Shown here in pieces: positions 8,104 to 17,253 of a DNA stretch of 64,000 nucleotides. The position numbers and the translations under genes are program-made. The DNA comes from Olsenella sp. An290 (lineage in GTDB: Bacteria > Actinomycetota > Coriobacteriia > Coriobacteriales > Atopobiaceae). The stretch lies in assembly GCF_002159535.1 (NCBI RefSeq), contig NZ_NFIU01000007.1:38722-102721 (forward strand). Reading direction: 5' to 3'. The first letter of the stretch is position 1. Each line of letters opens with the position of its first letter. Below the pieces are notes generated by a model, which saw only the letters and a program-made list of their open reading frames with translations, did not search any database and had not been told where the DNA came from.

Positions 8104-9213
8104 ATGGACATCTTCCTCGCACACGAGGATTCGCTCAAGCTGTTGCGCCACGCCCGAAGGGAGGGCGGCCTCGCGCTGGTCAGGGCCGGACCGCGCGAGC
8201 TCGGCCGCGACCACGGGCACATCGACGCGCGCACCCTGGCCCGCGCTCTTCCCGAGGGGCTCCTCGCGCCCTCGCGCGCGCATCCCGTCTCCCTGCGCTT
8301 CTGGGACGACGCGTCCCGGAGCCAGTGCGCCACCGTCCGGTCCATCCCCAACCTCGGCCGACTGCCGGACGGCTCGTACCTGGAGGTCGTCCGGACCACG
8401 GGTGACCCGCTCTCTCCCGAGGGCGACGAGCCCGCGCGCGTCTTCGTCGAGTCGCCCGGGCTCTCGCTTCTGAGCGCCGCCCAGACCCTCGGGCGCATGG
8501 TGCGCGCGAGGCGCCTCACCAGAAGCGCAGCGATCGTCCGTCTGAGCGGATTTCTCATGGAGCTCTGCGGCTCCTACGCGCGCGACCCCCACCATCCCGC
8601 GTCGGGCGAGGTCCTCTACGACCTTGCCCCCGTCTCTTCCGTCACCGAGGTCGCGTCCTTTCTCGCGTCCGCCCACGGCCTCCACGGCCGCACGCTCGCG
8701 CAGATGGCGGCGGGATACGCCAACGACGGGTCGGGCTCGGCCATGGAAACGCTGTGGTACCACGTCTTCTGCCTGCCCCCGCGCCTCGGCGGCCTGCACC
8801 TCAGGCGCCCCCTCCAGAACGTTCCCCTCGCGTGGCCGGCGGAGGTGAGCGAGCTCGTCAGCCACCAGACCATGCGCCCGGACTTCTACTGGGCGGCCTA
8901 CCACGCGGCCTGCGAACATCAGGGGAAGGACCATACGAGCGAGAAAGCGCTCGCCGAGGACTGCGACCGGGCGCGGGACTACGAGCTGTGCGGGATCGAC
9001 TACTTCCCCGTGACCAAAAAGGACGCGCGCAGCGAGCGGTCCGTCCGGGCGTTTCTCGCCCAGCTCGTCGGGAAGTTCGCGCCGTACGAGGGCGCGTCGT
9101 TTCTGCGGAGGAAGCGCCGGTGCCTCAACGACCCCGACGCCAGCGCGGCGCGCGGCGTCCTTCTCTCCCTGCTCCGCCCGGCGTCGTGGCGCTGGCAGGA
9201 GCAGGATGCGTAA
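8104..9213 (+). CDS. Uncharacterised protein with a PD-(D/E)XK/Vsr-like C-terminal pattern (paralogue A)
   Basis: A 369-residue soluble protein of unknown function. A helical middle region (LMELCGSYARDP near residue 155) precedes a C-terminal segment RPDFYW (near 257), CEHQGKDH, then D-x2-R-x7-L-x2-G. This resembles the core of Vsr/DUF559-type restriction-endonuclease folds (PD...ExxGxxH...DxxR). It is homologous along its length to the protein at 51391-52440: LCGSYARDP against LLGSYAVDP, and both share the C-terminal block. GGAGGAAAGGGG precedes the ATG. The gene is bracketed by two family R4 repeats, and its TAA lies inside the second. Nuclease activity is an inference. Confidence 0.65.
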   Translation: MDIFLAHEDSLKLLRHARREGGLALVRAGPRELGRDHGHIDARTLARALPEGLLAPSRAHPVSLRFWDDASRSQCATVRSIPNLGRLPDGSYLEVVRTTGDPLSPEGDEPARVFVESPGLSLLSAAQTLGRMVRARRLTRSAAIVRLSGFLMELCGSYARDPHHPASGEVLYDLAPVSSVTEVASFLASAHGLHGRTLAQMAAGYANDGSGSAMETLWYHVFCLPPRLGGLHLRRPLQNVPLAWPAEVSELVSHQTMRPDFYWAAYHAACEHQGKDHTSEKALAEDCDRARDYELCGIDYFPVTKKDARSERSVRAFLAQLVGKFAPYEGASFLRRKRRCLNDPDASAARGVLLSLLRPASWRWQEQDA

Positions 9214-9368
9214 TCGGCGATTACAGAAACTCGGGTTTACGCGTTCTTCTCGTCATGCGTAACTTGGGATTTGGGGGCATTTGTCACCCTTTTCCGAAGC
9301 TACGCATCCGGTAGTTTGAAGTTTTCCATGCGTAAACCGGAATGTCCGACAATCCCCGTTTACGTATG
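9202..9368. repeat. Palindromic repeat downstream of the 8104-9213 gene (family R4, copy 2)
   Basis: It begins with GGATGCGTAA, which supplies the stop codon of the preceding gene, continues through degenerate inverted units (GGGTTTACGC, ATGCGTAAC) and ends with the 67-bp block shared with 7740-7808 (CTACGCATCCGGTAGTTTGA ... TTTACGTATG). A CGAGAAGAAC motif at 9243 is embedded in it. Between here and argD lie another decamer and a GC hairpin. Confidence 0.8.
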
Positions 9369-9465
9369 GCGCAGGCCCCGCCGGGCGAGAAGAACGCGCA
9401 GGCCCCGCCCCGCGAGAAGGACGCGGGCCCGGGCGCCGCGCGGGGCGTCCGGGCCCGGCGGCGGG

Positions 9466-10740
9466 CTACGCCAGGCGCTCGATCAGGGCGGCGAGGCGGT
9501 CGCAGGCCTCGTCGACCTCCGCGCGGGTGATCACGAGCGGCGGGAGGAAGCGCAGGATGGAGTCGCCGATGTGGTTGAGCACGAGGCCGGCGGCAAGGCC
9601 CTCCTCCACGAGCGCGGAAGCGATCGGCACGTCGAGCTGGGCGCCGCGCATGAGGCCGTGCCCGCGCACCTCGACGACGTGCGGCAGCGTCGAGAGGCGG
9701 TGGCGCAGGTGGCGCCCCACGGACAGCACGTGCTCTCCGATCCCGAGCTCGGCAAGCGCGCTCACGCAGGCGAGGCCCGCCGCGCAGGCGAGCGGGCTGC
9801 CGCCGAAGGTGGAGCCGTGGTCGCCCGGAGCGAGCAGGTCGGCCGCCTCGGCGCGCGCGGCGACGGCGCCCATGGGGAAGCCGTCGGCGATGCCCTTGGC
9901 CATGGAGACCACGTCCGGCTCGATCCCGGAGCGCTGGAAGCAGAACGGCGAGCCGCAGCGGTAAAAGCCCGTCTGGACCTCGTCGCACATGAGGAGGATT
10001 CCCCTCTCGTCGCAGAGCTCGCGCACGTCGCGCAGGTAGTCGTACTCGGCGTTCCAGACGCCGCCCTCCCCCTGCACGCACTCGAGCATGACGGCGCACA
10101 CCCCGCCGCGCTCCACGCGCTCGCGCAGCGCGTAGATGTCGTTCAGCGCCACGGACTCGAAGCCCTCCGGCAGCGGCCGGAAGCTCCGGTGGAACTTGTC
10201 CTGCCCCGTCGCCGCGAGCGTCGCCAGGGTGCGGCCGTGAAAGCTCTGGCGCGCGGTCACGATGACGTGCGCGCCGTCGAGGCGCCGCTCGCCCCAGCGG
10301 CGGGCCACCTTGATCGCGCCCTCGTTGGCCTCGGCGCCGGAGTTGGAGAAGAAGGTCTTCCAGCGGGTGCCCGTGGAGCCCATGACGTGCCCGCCCTCGT
10401 CGGTGGTGGTGGAGAGCAGCGTGGAGAGCGCGGCCGCAAGGCGGGTGCGCTTCTCGTCATAGAAGTAGTTGCCGGTCTGCCAGACGCGGCCGAGCTGCCC
10501 CTGGATGGCGTCGGACACGATGGGGTTGGCGTGCCCGAGGCTCGTGCAGCCGATCCCGCCGAGCAGGTCGAGGTACTCCCTGCCGGTGGAGTCGACGAGC
10601 GTGGCGTCGTGTCCGGAGACAAACTCGACGGGCAGCCGCGCGTAGGTGGGCATGACGTAGGCGGCGTCCGCCTCGGCGACGCGCGGATCGACGGTCGAGA
10701 AGGACGGGGTCGTGTCGGGGGCCTTCTGGTCAGCGAGCAT
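9466..10740 (-). CDS. argD: Acetylornithine aminotransferase
   Basis: This PLP enzyme converts N-acetylglutamate semialdehyde to N-acetylornithine. The 424-residue product is a class III aminotransferase: FFSNSGAEANEGAIK near residue 128 binds phosphate, CDEVQTGFYRCG near 255 holds the PLP-interacting Asp, and SMAKGIADGFPMGA carries the Schiff-base Lys. It is the last gene of argC-J-B-D, starting 12 bp after argB with GAGAGGAG upstream. In many bacteria ArgD also serves as succinyl-DAP aminotransferase; here lysine synthesis appears to use the acetylase route, so it could supply that aminotransferase too. Confidence 0.93.
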   Translation of the reverse strand: MLADQKAPDTTPSFSTVDPRVAEADAAYVMPTYARLPVEFVSGHDATLVDSTGREYLDLLGGIGCTSLGHANPIVSDAIQGQLGRVWQTGNYFYDEKRTRLAAALSTLLSTTTDEGGHVMGSTGTRWKTFFSNSGAEANEGAIKVARRWGERRLDGAHVIVTARQSFHGRTLATLAATGQDKFHRSFRPLPEGFESVALNDIYALRERVERGGVCAVMLECVQGEGGVWNAEYDYLRDVRELCDERGILLMCDEVQTGFYRCGSPFCFQRSGIEPDVVSMAKGIADGFPMGAVAARAEAADLLAPGDHGSTFGGSPLACAAGLACVSALAELGIGEHVLSVGRHLRHRLSTLPHVVEVRGHGLMRGAQLDVPIASALVEEGLAAGLVLNHIGDSILRFLPPLVITRAEVDEACDRLAALIERLA

Positions 10741-10752
10741 GTGAGCTCCTCT

Positions 10753-11634
10753 CTAGGCGTTGTCCTGCGTGAACATGGTGCCGCAGCCGGCGTCCGTGAA
10801 GATCTCCAGGAGCAGCGAGTGCGGGAAGGTGCCGTTCAAGATGACGACCTCGGAGACGCCCGCGTCGAGGGCCTCCGCGATCGAGCGGATCTTGGGGATC
10901 ATGCCGCCGTCGAGCGTGCCGGACTCCAGAAGCTCGTGGGTCTCCGCGCGCGTGAGGCTCTGGATGAGGGTCCCCTCGTCGCGCACGTCCTCGTAGAGGC
11001 CGTCCACGTCCGTGAGGTAGATGAGCTTGTCGGCGCCCATGGCCTCGGCGACCTTGCCGGCCGCCACGTCGGCGTTGATGTTGTAGAAGCCGTCCGGCCC
11101 GCAGCCCACGCTCGCGATCACGGGGATGTAGCCGTCCGACAGGATGGTCTCGATGAGGCTCGGGTCGACGGCGCGCACGCGCCCCACGCGCCCGAGCTCG
11201 GGGTCGATGGGGGCCGCCTTGAGCGTCTTGCCGTCGGCGCCGGAGATGCCGACGGCGTTGTGGCCGTACTCGTTGAGCGCCCAGACGAGCTCCTGGCTCA
11301 CCTTGCCCACGAGCACCTCGCGCACGGCCTCCATCATGGCGTCGTCGGTGACGCGCAGGCCGTCCTTGAACGTGACGGGCAGGCCCAGCGCGCGCACGTG
11401 GGCGTTGATGGCCTTGCCTCCCCCGTGGACGAGCACCACGCGGATGCCCATGAGCTTGAGGAGCTCGATGTCGGCCACCACCTGGCGGCAGAGCTCCGGG
11501 TCCTCCATGGCGGAGCCCCCGTACTTGATGACGAAGGTCCTCCCCCGCATGCGGTTGATCCAGGGGAGCGCCTCCATGAGGACGTCCACCTTGGACGCCG
11601 CGCGGTCGCGCTCGAGCCGGTCGCGGGTCTGCAT
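10753..11634 (-). CDS. argB: Acetylglutamate kinase
   Basis: It phosphorylates N-acetylglutamate, the second step of arginine synthesis. The 293-residue sequence has the amino-acid-kinase fold signatures FVIKYGGSAM near residue 36, VLVHGGGKAIN near 68 and the C-terminal GGMIPKIRSI. The long N-terminal helix before the kinase core (LMEALPWINRMRG) is typical of hexameric, arginine-inhibited enzymes, so feedback inhibition is likely. GGAGGAAGC precedes the ATG at 11634. The gap to argJ (11635-11719) carries a CGAGAAGAAC motif and GC hairpin sequence. Confidence 0.94.
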   Translation of the reverse strand: MQTRDRLERDRAASKVDVLMEALPWINRMRGRTFVIKYGGSAMEDPELCRQVVADIELLKLMGIRVVLVHGGGKAINAHVRALGLPVTFKDGLRVTDDAMMEAVREVLVGKVSQELVWALNEYGHNAVGISGADGKTLKAAPIDPELGRVGRVRAVDPSLIETILSDGYIPVIASVGCGPDGFYNINADVAAGKVAEAMGADKLIYLTDVDGLYEDVRDEGTLIQSLTRAETHELLESGTLDGGMIPKIRSIAEALDAGVSEVVILNGTFPHSLLLEIFTDAGCGTMFTQDNA

Positions 11635-11719
11635 AGCTTCCTCCTAGCTGGCGAGAAGAACGAGGGGCAGGTGCGGCCGGCGCCCGAGGCGGGCCCGGCC
11701 CAAGGAGACGGCGCCCGCC

Positions 11720-13012
11720 CTAGGTGCGGTAGTCCCCGTTGATGGTCACGTAGTCGTGGGTGAGGTCGCAGGTCCAGACGCGCGTGGCGCACGTCCCCGT
11801 CCCCAGGTCCACCGTGATGTCGATCTCCGGCGCCTCGAAGCGGCGCAGCATGTCCTCCTCGTCCATGGGGACGGTGAGGCCCGCGCGGCACACGGGCACG
11901 CCCATGAAGTCGATGTCCACGCGGGCCTGGTCAAAGATGACGCCGCACTTGCCGGCGGCGGCCGCCACGCGGCCCCAGTTGGCGTCGTGGCCGAAGATCG
12001 CGGTCTTCACGAGCGGCGAGTTGGCGATCGCGCGGGCGACCGCGTCGGCGTCCGAGGGGCTCGCGGCGCCCGTCACGTTCACCGTCACGAGCTTGGTCGC
12101 GCCCTCGCCGTCCGCGGCGATCTTGCGTGCGAGCTCCGCGCAGGCCCCCTTGACGGCGGCCGCCACGGCCGGGAAGGCGGGCGAGTCCGGGCCGATCGGC
12201 TCTCCGCCGGCCGCGCCCGTGGCAAAGAGCAGGGCGGTGTCGTTGGTGGAGGTGTCGGAGTCGACGGTCACCTTGTTGAAGCTGTCGCGCACCGCAAGGA
12301 CGAGCGCCAGGCGCGCGGCCTCCGAGGTGAGCGGGGCGTCCGTTGCGAGCACGGCGAGCATCGTGGCCATGTTGGGCTGGATCATGCCAGAGCCCTTGAC
12401 GAAGCCGCCCACGTGGACCGTGACCTTTCCGCCGCGGCCGTCGGGGACGCGCCCCTCAAGGGCGACCTCCTTGGGGCGGGTGTCGGTGGTCATGACGGCA
12501 CAGGCCGCGTCGTGGGCATGCGCGGCGTCGGCGCCGAGGGCGGCCACGGCCGCCGGGACCCCGGACTCATAGGGGGCGAGCGGCAGCGGGACGCCGATCA
12601 CGCCCGTGGAGGCCACGAGGACCTCCTCGGGGTCGCAGCCGAGCTCCGCGGCCACGAGCTCGGTCGAGCGACGGGCCACGGCCAGGCCCGGCTCGCCCGT
12701 CGCCGCATTGGCGTTGCCGGAATTGAGGACCACCGCGCGGGCGCGGGCGTTCGCGCGCAGGGCGCGCTCGCGCGAGACGGTCACGGGAGCCGCGCAGAAG
12801 CGGTTGGTCGTGAAGGTGCCGGCTACAGGGCACGTCCCGTCGGCCACGACGAGCGCCAGGTCAAGCCGGTTGGGGTTCTTCCGAAAGCCCGCCGAGACGC
12901 CGGCGGCGCGGATGCCGGAGGCCGCGCAGACGCCTCCGTCGCAGGGCATGAAGCCGAAGGCCTCCGGCGCGTCGGGCGCGGCCGGGACCTCAAGCGGTGC
13001 AAAATCACTCAT
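11720..13012 (-). CDS. argJ: Bifunctional ornithine acetyltransferase / N-acetylglutamate synthase
   Basis: ArgJ recycles the acetyl group from N-acetylornithine to glutamate and self-cleaves into two chains. The 430-residue precursor shows VLNSGNANAATG near residue 103, ASTGVIG near 135 and the autocleavage/nucleophile site MATMLAVL, where the Thr follows Ala. The C-terminal IFGHDANWGR is also conserved. I place the start at the ATG at 13012 (MSDFAPLEV); longer in-frame extensions run into argC and look non-coding. Absence of a separate argA or argE in the cluster fits the cyclic pathway. Confidence 0.93.
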   Translation of the reverse strand: MSDFAPLEVPAAPDAPEAFGFMPCDGGVCAASGIRAAGVSAGFRKNPNRLDLALVVADGTCPVAGTFTTNRFCAAPVTVSRERALRANARARAVVLNSGNANAATGEPGLAVARRSTELVAAELGCDPEEVLVASTGVIGVPLPLAPYESGVPAAVAALGADAAHAHDAACAVMTTDTRPKEVALEGRVPDGRGGKVTVHVGGFVKGSGMIQPNMATMLAVLATDAPLTSEAARLALVLAVRDSFNKVTVDSDTSTNDTALLFATGAAGGEPIGPDSPAFPAVAAAVKGACAELARKIAADGEGATKLVTVNVTGAASPSDADAVARAIANSPLVKTAIFGHDANWGRVAAAAGKCGVIFDQARVDIDFMGVPVCRAGLTVPMDEEDMLRRFEAPEIDITVDLGTGTCATRVWTCDLTHDYVTINGDYRT

Positions 13013-13038
13013 GGGGTTCTTCTCCGTTGGTCGGGGTC

Positions 13039-14115
13039 CTAGACGAGAGGCGCCGGGGCGAGAAGCCCGGCCGTCTCGGGAAGCCCCAGCACGACGTTGG
13101 CGCACTGGACGGCCTGGGCAGCCGCTCCCTTCCCGAGGTTGTCGATCGCGCACGAGGCGACGATCGTGCGTCGTCGTCGGTCGTCGAGGGCCACGCCCAC
13201 CTGGGCGCGCGCCGTCCCAAAGACGGAGGAGGTCGCGGGCATGGAGCCTGCGGGGAGCGCCGTCACGAGCGGCTCGCCCGCGTACGCGCGCTCATAGGCC
13301 GCCTGCACGTCGGCGGCGGTGACGCCCGGGGCGGCCTCGAGGTAGACGGTGGAGAGGAGCCCGCGGGTGAGCGGGGCCAGGTGAGGCGTGAAGACCACGG
13401 ACATCTCGCGGCCCGCCACCTCGGTGAGGGTCTGCTCGATCTCCGGGGTGTGGCGGTGATGACCCACGCCGTATGCCTCGACGGACTCGTTGGCGTGGCA
13501 GAAGTGCGTGCGGGCGGTCGCGGAGCGGCCGGCGCCGGAGACGCCCGAGATGGCGTCGGCGATCACGAGGTCGCCGGTCGCAAGACCGGCCGCGAGCGCG
13601 GGCGCGGCGGCGAGGGCCGTTGCCGTGGGGTAGCAGCCCGGCACGGCCACGAGCACGGCCTCGCCGGCGGCGCGGCGCGCGGCGAGGGCGGCAAGGCCCG
13701 CGCGGTTGAGCTCGGGCAGGCCGTAGACGGTGCTCGAGAGGAGCTCGGGGCTCGTGTGCGGCGTGGAATACCACGCCTCGTAGACCGCCGGGTCATGGAG
13801 GCGGTAGTCGGCGGAGAGGTCGAGCACCGTCACGCCGCGGGAGAGGAGCTCGGGCGTGAGCGCGAGGCTCGCCGTGTGCGGGACCGCGAGGAACGCGACG
13901 TCTGCCACGGCGGCGATGGCGTCGGGCTCGGGAAGCGAGAGCTCGAGGTCCGAGGCGCCCGCAAAGGACGGGTAGACGGCGTCGAGCCGGGTCCCGGCCT
14001 GCTTGCGGTCCGTGGCCATGACGAGCTCGAGGTCCGGGTGGCCCATGACGAGGCGGCAGGCCTCGATGCCCGCGTACCCCGTTGCCCCCACGACACATGC
14101 CCGGATCTTGCCCAT
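13039..14115 (-). CDS. argC: N-acetyl-gamma-glutamyl-phosphate reductase
   Basis: This NADPH-dependent enzyme reduces N-acetylglutamyl phosphate. The 358-residue protein has the N-terminal nucleotide loop VVGATGYAGIE and the active-site VPGCYPTATAL with catalytic Cys near residue 147. HHRHTPEIEQ and FTPHLAPLTRGLLSTVY are further family blocks. The ATG at 14115 is preceded by AAGGGAG and fits the Rossmann start; a longer frame to 14199 lacks support. It is the first gene of the arg operon, so the arg promoter should lie in 14116-14253, where I see no convincing ARG box by eye. Confidence 0.94.
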   Translation of the reverse strand: MGKIRACVVGATGYAGIEACRLVMGHPDLELVMATDRKQAGTRLDAVYPSFAGASDLELSLPEPDAIAAVADVAFLAVPHTASLALTPELLSRGVTVLDLSADYRLHDPAVYEAWYSTPHTSPELLSSTVYGLPELNRAGLAALAARRAAGEAVLVAVPGCYPTATALAAAPALAAGLATGDLVIADAISGVSGAGRSATARTHFCHANESVEAYGVGHHRHTPEIEQTLTEVAGREMSVVFTPHLAPLTRGLLSTVYLEAAPGVTAADVQAAYERAYAGEPLVTALPAGSMPATSSVFGTARAQVGVALDDRRRRTIVASCAIDNLGKGAAAQAVQCANVVLGLPETAGLLAPAPLV

Positions 14116-14253
14116 GACCGCTCCCTTCAGTCGCACGACAGGGATAGTGTCGCACCGCTCGCGCCCCCCACGCCCCGCAGGAGGAAATCCGACACGCACC
14201 GGATACAGTCCCCTGGCCTTCGAGGCAACGGGCTGGCGGCCTCGTCGCCCCCG

Positions 14254-14835
14254 TCAGCGGAGCACGACGCCCGCGCGAACGCGCTCGACGGCCTCGTCGC
14301 CGAGGAAGTGGCGGACGATCTCCAGGCCAAAGGCCATCGCCGTGCCGGCGCCCTGGCTCGTGATGAACGGGCCGTCAACGACAACGGGCTCGTCGGCAGC
14401 GAGCTCGGCGCCGCGCTCGGCGAGCACGTGCTGGAACCCGGGGTTGGACGTGGCGCGCCGCCCCGTAAGGAGGCCGAGCTCGGCCAGGATCGAGGGCGCC
14501 GCGCAGATGGCGGCGAGCGGCCGGCCGCGCTCGGCGAAGGAGCGGAGCGCCGCGCAGAGCGGCTCGGTCGCCCTCAGGTTGGGGGTGCCGGGGATGCCGC
14601 CCGGCAGGACGAGCATGTCATAGGCGTCGAAGTCAAAGTCCTCGTCGGCGATCGAGCGATCGCAGACGATGGTCACCTCGTGCGAGGAGGTGACCTGGCG
14701 CTCGGGCGTCACCGCCACGGTGTCGCACGGAATCCCCGCGCGGAAGAGCAGGTCGACGACCGTGAGGCCCTCGATCTCCTCGAGCCCCGGCGCACAGAAG
14801 ACGGCCACCCGGCTCTGGGTCTCCTGCCTGAACAT
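14254..14835 (-). CDS. DJ-1/PfpI (YajL/ThiJ-like) family protein
   Basis: A 193-residue single-domain protein of the class I glutamine-amidotransferase-like DJ-1 superfamily. The nucleophile elbow ICAAPSIL (Cys near residue 110) and the upstream VLPGGIPGTPNL, with its conserved Gly-Gly, match YajL/DJ-1 proteins. VFCAPGLEEIEG near residue 12 carries the conserved Glu that tunes the Cys. Members act in protein or nucleotide deglycation and redox stress; the exact role here cannot be read. Confidence 0.85.
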   Translation of the reverse strand: MFRQETQSRVAVFCAPGLEEIEGLTVVDLLFRAGIPCDTVAVTPERQVTSSHEVTIVCDRSIADEDFDFDAYDMLVLPGGIPGTPNLRATEPLCAALRSFAERGRPLAAICAAPSILAELGLLTGRRATSNPGFQHVLAERGAELAADEPVVVDGPFITSQGAGTAMAFGLEIVRHFLGDEAVERVRAGVVLR

Positions 14836-14856
14836 ACGCTACCTCCCTCTGCAACG

Positions 14857-14886
14857 GGGCCCTGCCGGCCACGGCCGGCAGGGCCC
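14857..14886 (-). terminator. Hairpin terminator between the IIA gene and the DJ-1 gene
   Basis: Perfect 14-bp GC-rich arms (14857-14870 and 14873-14886, GGGCCCTGCCGGCC) with a 2-nt loop lie about 20 bp past the stop of the PTS IIA gene on the minus strand. The T-run is absent, which is common in high-GC genomes. Confidence 0.6.
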
Positions 14887-14906
14887 TCGGGACAAGACAG
14901 GACGGC

Positions 14907-15365
14907 CTAGTCCTCGTTGAGGCCGGCGTTGATCGCGTCGGCGATGGCCTGCGGGTCGTCCGTGCCGTGGACGAGGTTCTTGAACTCGTCCCTCATGAGC
15001 AGCACGGCGGTCTTGGACAGCAGCTTGATGTGCGTCGACGCCACGTCGGAGTCCGGCACGAGCAGCGCGATGGCCACGTCGACGGGCTTCTCGTCGAAGC
15101 TCGGCCACTCGATCGGCCGGTCGTTCTTGACCACGATGACGATGGCGTCCCTGATGGCGGCGGACTTGGCGTGCGGCACGGCAAAGCCGTCGGTCATGCC
15201 GGTCTCGCCCATGGCCTCGCGGGCCAGAAACGCCTCGTAGGCCGTATCGGCGTCGTCGACGGCACCAAGCTCGGCGGCCTTGTCGCAGATGAAGCGCAGG
15301 ACCTCCTCCCGCGTGCCGATGCTCTGCTTGACGAAGACGTTCTCTGCCCTGACGAAGTCGCTCAC
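14907..15365 (-). CDS. PTS fructose/mannitol-type EIIA domain protein
   Basis: A 152-residue stand-alone EIIA-2 domain. The phosphorylatable histidine lies in GFAVPHAKS near residue 66, and ALLVPDSDVASTHIKLLSKTA is the typical second half. Such domains take phosphate from HPr and hand it to an EIIB, or act as regulators (PtsN-like). No EIIB/EIIC or other PTS gene adjoins it here, so the partner is elsewhere or the role is regulatory. The start is a GTG at 15365 with AAAGGAGG upstream. Confidence 0.85.
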   Translation of the reverse strand: MSDFVRAENVFVKQSIGTREEVLRFICDKAAELGAVDDADTAYEAFLAREAMGETGMTDGFAVPHAKSAAIRDAIVIVVKNDRPIEWPSFDEKPVDVAIALLVPDSDVASTHIKLLSKTAVLLMRDEFKNLVHGTDDPQAIADAINAGLNED

Positions 15366-15559
15366 GTGAGCCTCCTTTTTTGTTCGCGTGCGGCGGGGTC
15401 CCGGCAGACCCGCCTCACGCCCATGATAGCGGTAATGGGTGCCAGGCGCCGGGACGAGGGGTCAGGAGAGGCGCCTCGCCCTCAGGGTTGCGGCCGTCGC
15501 GCCCCACGGCGCGCCGCCTCGCCCCTCGCCCCATGGCCCGCGCGGGGCCGGCGCTGCCT

Positions 15560-16615
15560 CTAGCGCGAGGGAGGCTCCATCCCCAGGTGGTCGAAGGCGG
15601 CGAGCGTGGCCTGGCGGCCCTGCGGCGTGCGCACGATGAGGCCGCGCTGCAAGAGGTACGGCTCGTAGACGTCCTCGAGCGTGGAGGGGTCCTCGGAGAC
15701 GGCGCTCGCCACCGTGGTGAGCCCCACCGGACGGCCGCGGAAGGTGCTGCAGAGCGCGGTGAGGATGCGCACGTCCATGGTGTCGAGGCCCATGGCGTCG
15801 ATCTCGAAGAACTCAAGCGCCTCGGCGGCCACCTCCCAGGTGATCGTGCCCTCGCGCTTGACCTGCGCGTAGTCGCGCACGCGCTTGAGCAGGCGGTTGG
15901 CCAGGCGCGGCGTGCCGCGCGAGCGCGAGGCGATCTCGGAGGCGCCCTGCTCGTCTATCTCCACGCCGAGGATGTGCGCCGAGCGGCTCACGATGACGGC
16001 GAGCTCGGCGGTCGTGTAGTAGTCCAGCCGGTACGAGATGCCAAAGCGGTCGCGCAGGGGCCCCGTGAGCAGGCCCGTGCGCGTGGTGGCGCCCACGAGC
16101 GTAAAACGCGGGACGTCGATCCTGATGGAGCGGGCGGCCGGCCCCTTGCCGATCACGATGTCCAGGAAGAAGTCCTCCATCGCCGGGTAGAGGATCTCCT
16201 CGATCTGGTGGTTGAGGCGGTGTATCTCGTCCACGAAGAGGACGTCGCCCTCCTCGAGGTTGGTGAGGATGGCCGCGAGGTCGCCCGCGCGCTCGATGGC
16301 CGGGCCCGAGGTGGTGTGCATCTTCGCGCCCATCTCGTTGGCCACGATGCCCGCAAGCGTGGTCTTGCCGAGGCCCGGGGGACCCGAGAAGATCACGTGG
16401 TCGAGGGACTCCCCGCGGTCGCGCGCGGCCTGGATGAGGACGCGCAGGTTCTCGCGGACGCGCTCCTGCCCGATGTACTCGTCGAGCGTGCGCGGCCGGA
16501 GGGTGCGGTCCTGGTCGAGGTCGTCGGCGGTGAGCTCGCCCGAGACCTCGCGCGGCCCGGCGGGCCGGGCGGGCGCGGGCGTGGCGAAGAGGTCCTTCTC
16601 GCTCGCCTCCCACAT
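15560..16615 (-). CDS. ruvB: Holliday junction branch-migration ATPase RuvB
   Basis: The AAA+ motor that RuvA loads onto Holliday junctions. The 351-residue sequence has Walker [12 protein letters not shown] near residue 80, Walker [12 protein letters not shown] near 130, sensor [10 protein letters not shown] near 183 and the C-terminal winged helix ([15 protein letters not shown] block, here [18 protein letters not shown]). Its ATG overlaps the ruvA stop by one base (TGATG), indicating translational coupling. It is last of ruvC-A-B. Confidence 0.96.
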   Translation of the reverse strand: MWEASEKDLFATPAPARPAGPREVSGELTADDLDQDRTLRPRTLDEYIGQERVRENLRVLIQAARDRGESLDHVIFSGPPGLGKTTLAGIVANEMGAKMHTTSGPAIERAGDLAAILTNLEEGDVLFVDEIHRLNHQIEEILYPAMEDFFLDIVIGKGPAARSIRIDVPRFTLVGATTRTGLLTGPLRDRFGISYRLDYYTTAELAVIVSRSAHILGVEIDEQGASEIASRSRGTPRLANRLLKRVRDYAQVKREGTITWEVAAEALEFFEIDAMGLDTMDVRILTALCSTFRGRPVGLTTVASAVSEDPSTLEDVYEPYLLQRGLIVRTPQGRQATLAAFDHLGMEPPSR

Positions 16616-17253
16616 CAGCGACCACTCCCCAGGCGGCGGAGCGCGTAGGCGATGACCTGCTCGATGGTATGGGCGCCGGCCTCCGCGTGCCCCTCGAGCG
16701 CGAGCTCCGCCTCCTGGGAGGTGAAGCCCATGGAGAGGAGCGCCTCGGCGGCCTCGGACTCAACGCCCGCGCCCGGGGCGCCCGGCGCGGAGGGCACCGG
16801 CCCCGCCTCCGGCTCGCTCAGCCCCACAAGGCCCCTGAGCTCGGCGTTCTTTGAGAACACGTCGGAGAGCTCGACGATGAGGCGGCTCGCCTTCTTGCGG
16901 CCCACGCCCGGCACCTGGGCCATGCGGGCCACGTCCTGCGTGGTCACCACCTGCGCCAGGGTGGCGGGGGTGAAGGTGGAGAGCGCGGCGAGGGCGAGCT
17001 TGGACCCCACGCCGGAGATCGCGCGAAGCTGGTCGAAGAGCGCCCGCTCCTCGCGCGAGGAGAAGCCGTAGAGCTCCATGGAGCCGTCGCGCACCACCAT
17101 GCGGGCGAGCAGCGTGACGCCGGCCTCGCCCGGGTGGGGCAGCGACGCCGCCGTGGTCGACGAGACGCCGAGCTCAAAGGCGACGCCCCCCACGTCGAGC
17201 ACCACGTACGAGGGCATCACCTCGAGGAGCGTGCCGGTTAGCTGGACAATCAC
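16615..17253 (-). CDS. ruvA: Holliday junction DNA-binding protein RuvA
   Basis: RuvA binds four-way junctions as a tetramer and recruits RuvB. The 212-residue protein has the N-terminal OB fold ([12 protein letters not shown]...[13 protein letters not shown]), helix-hairpin-helix motifs [10 protein letters not shown] and [13 protein letters not shown], and the C-terminal UBA-like RuvB-binding domain ([16 protein letters not shown]). The GTG start at 17253 overlaps the ruvC stop (GTGA). Confidence 0.95.
   Translation of the reverse strand: MIVQLTGTLLEVMPSYVVLDVGGVAFELGVSSTTAASLPHPGEAGVTLLARMVVRDGSMELYGFSSREERALFDQLRAISGVGSKLALAALSTFTPATLAQVVTTQDVARMAQVPGVGRKKASRLIVELSDVFSKNAELRGLVGLSEPEAGPVPSAPGAPGAGVESEAAEALLSMGFTSQEAELALEGHAEAGAHTIEQVIAYALRRLGSGR

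Noticed and set aside
7668..9368. Classic insertion sequence with terminal inverted repeats and target duplications around the 8104 gene
   Set aside because: The flanking blocks are in direct orientation, each is internally palindromic, the protein lacks transposase motifs, and no short target-site duplication was found.
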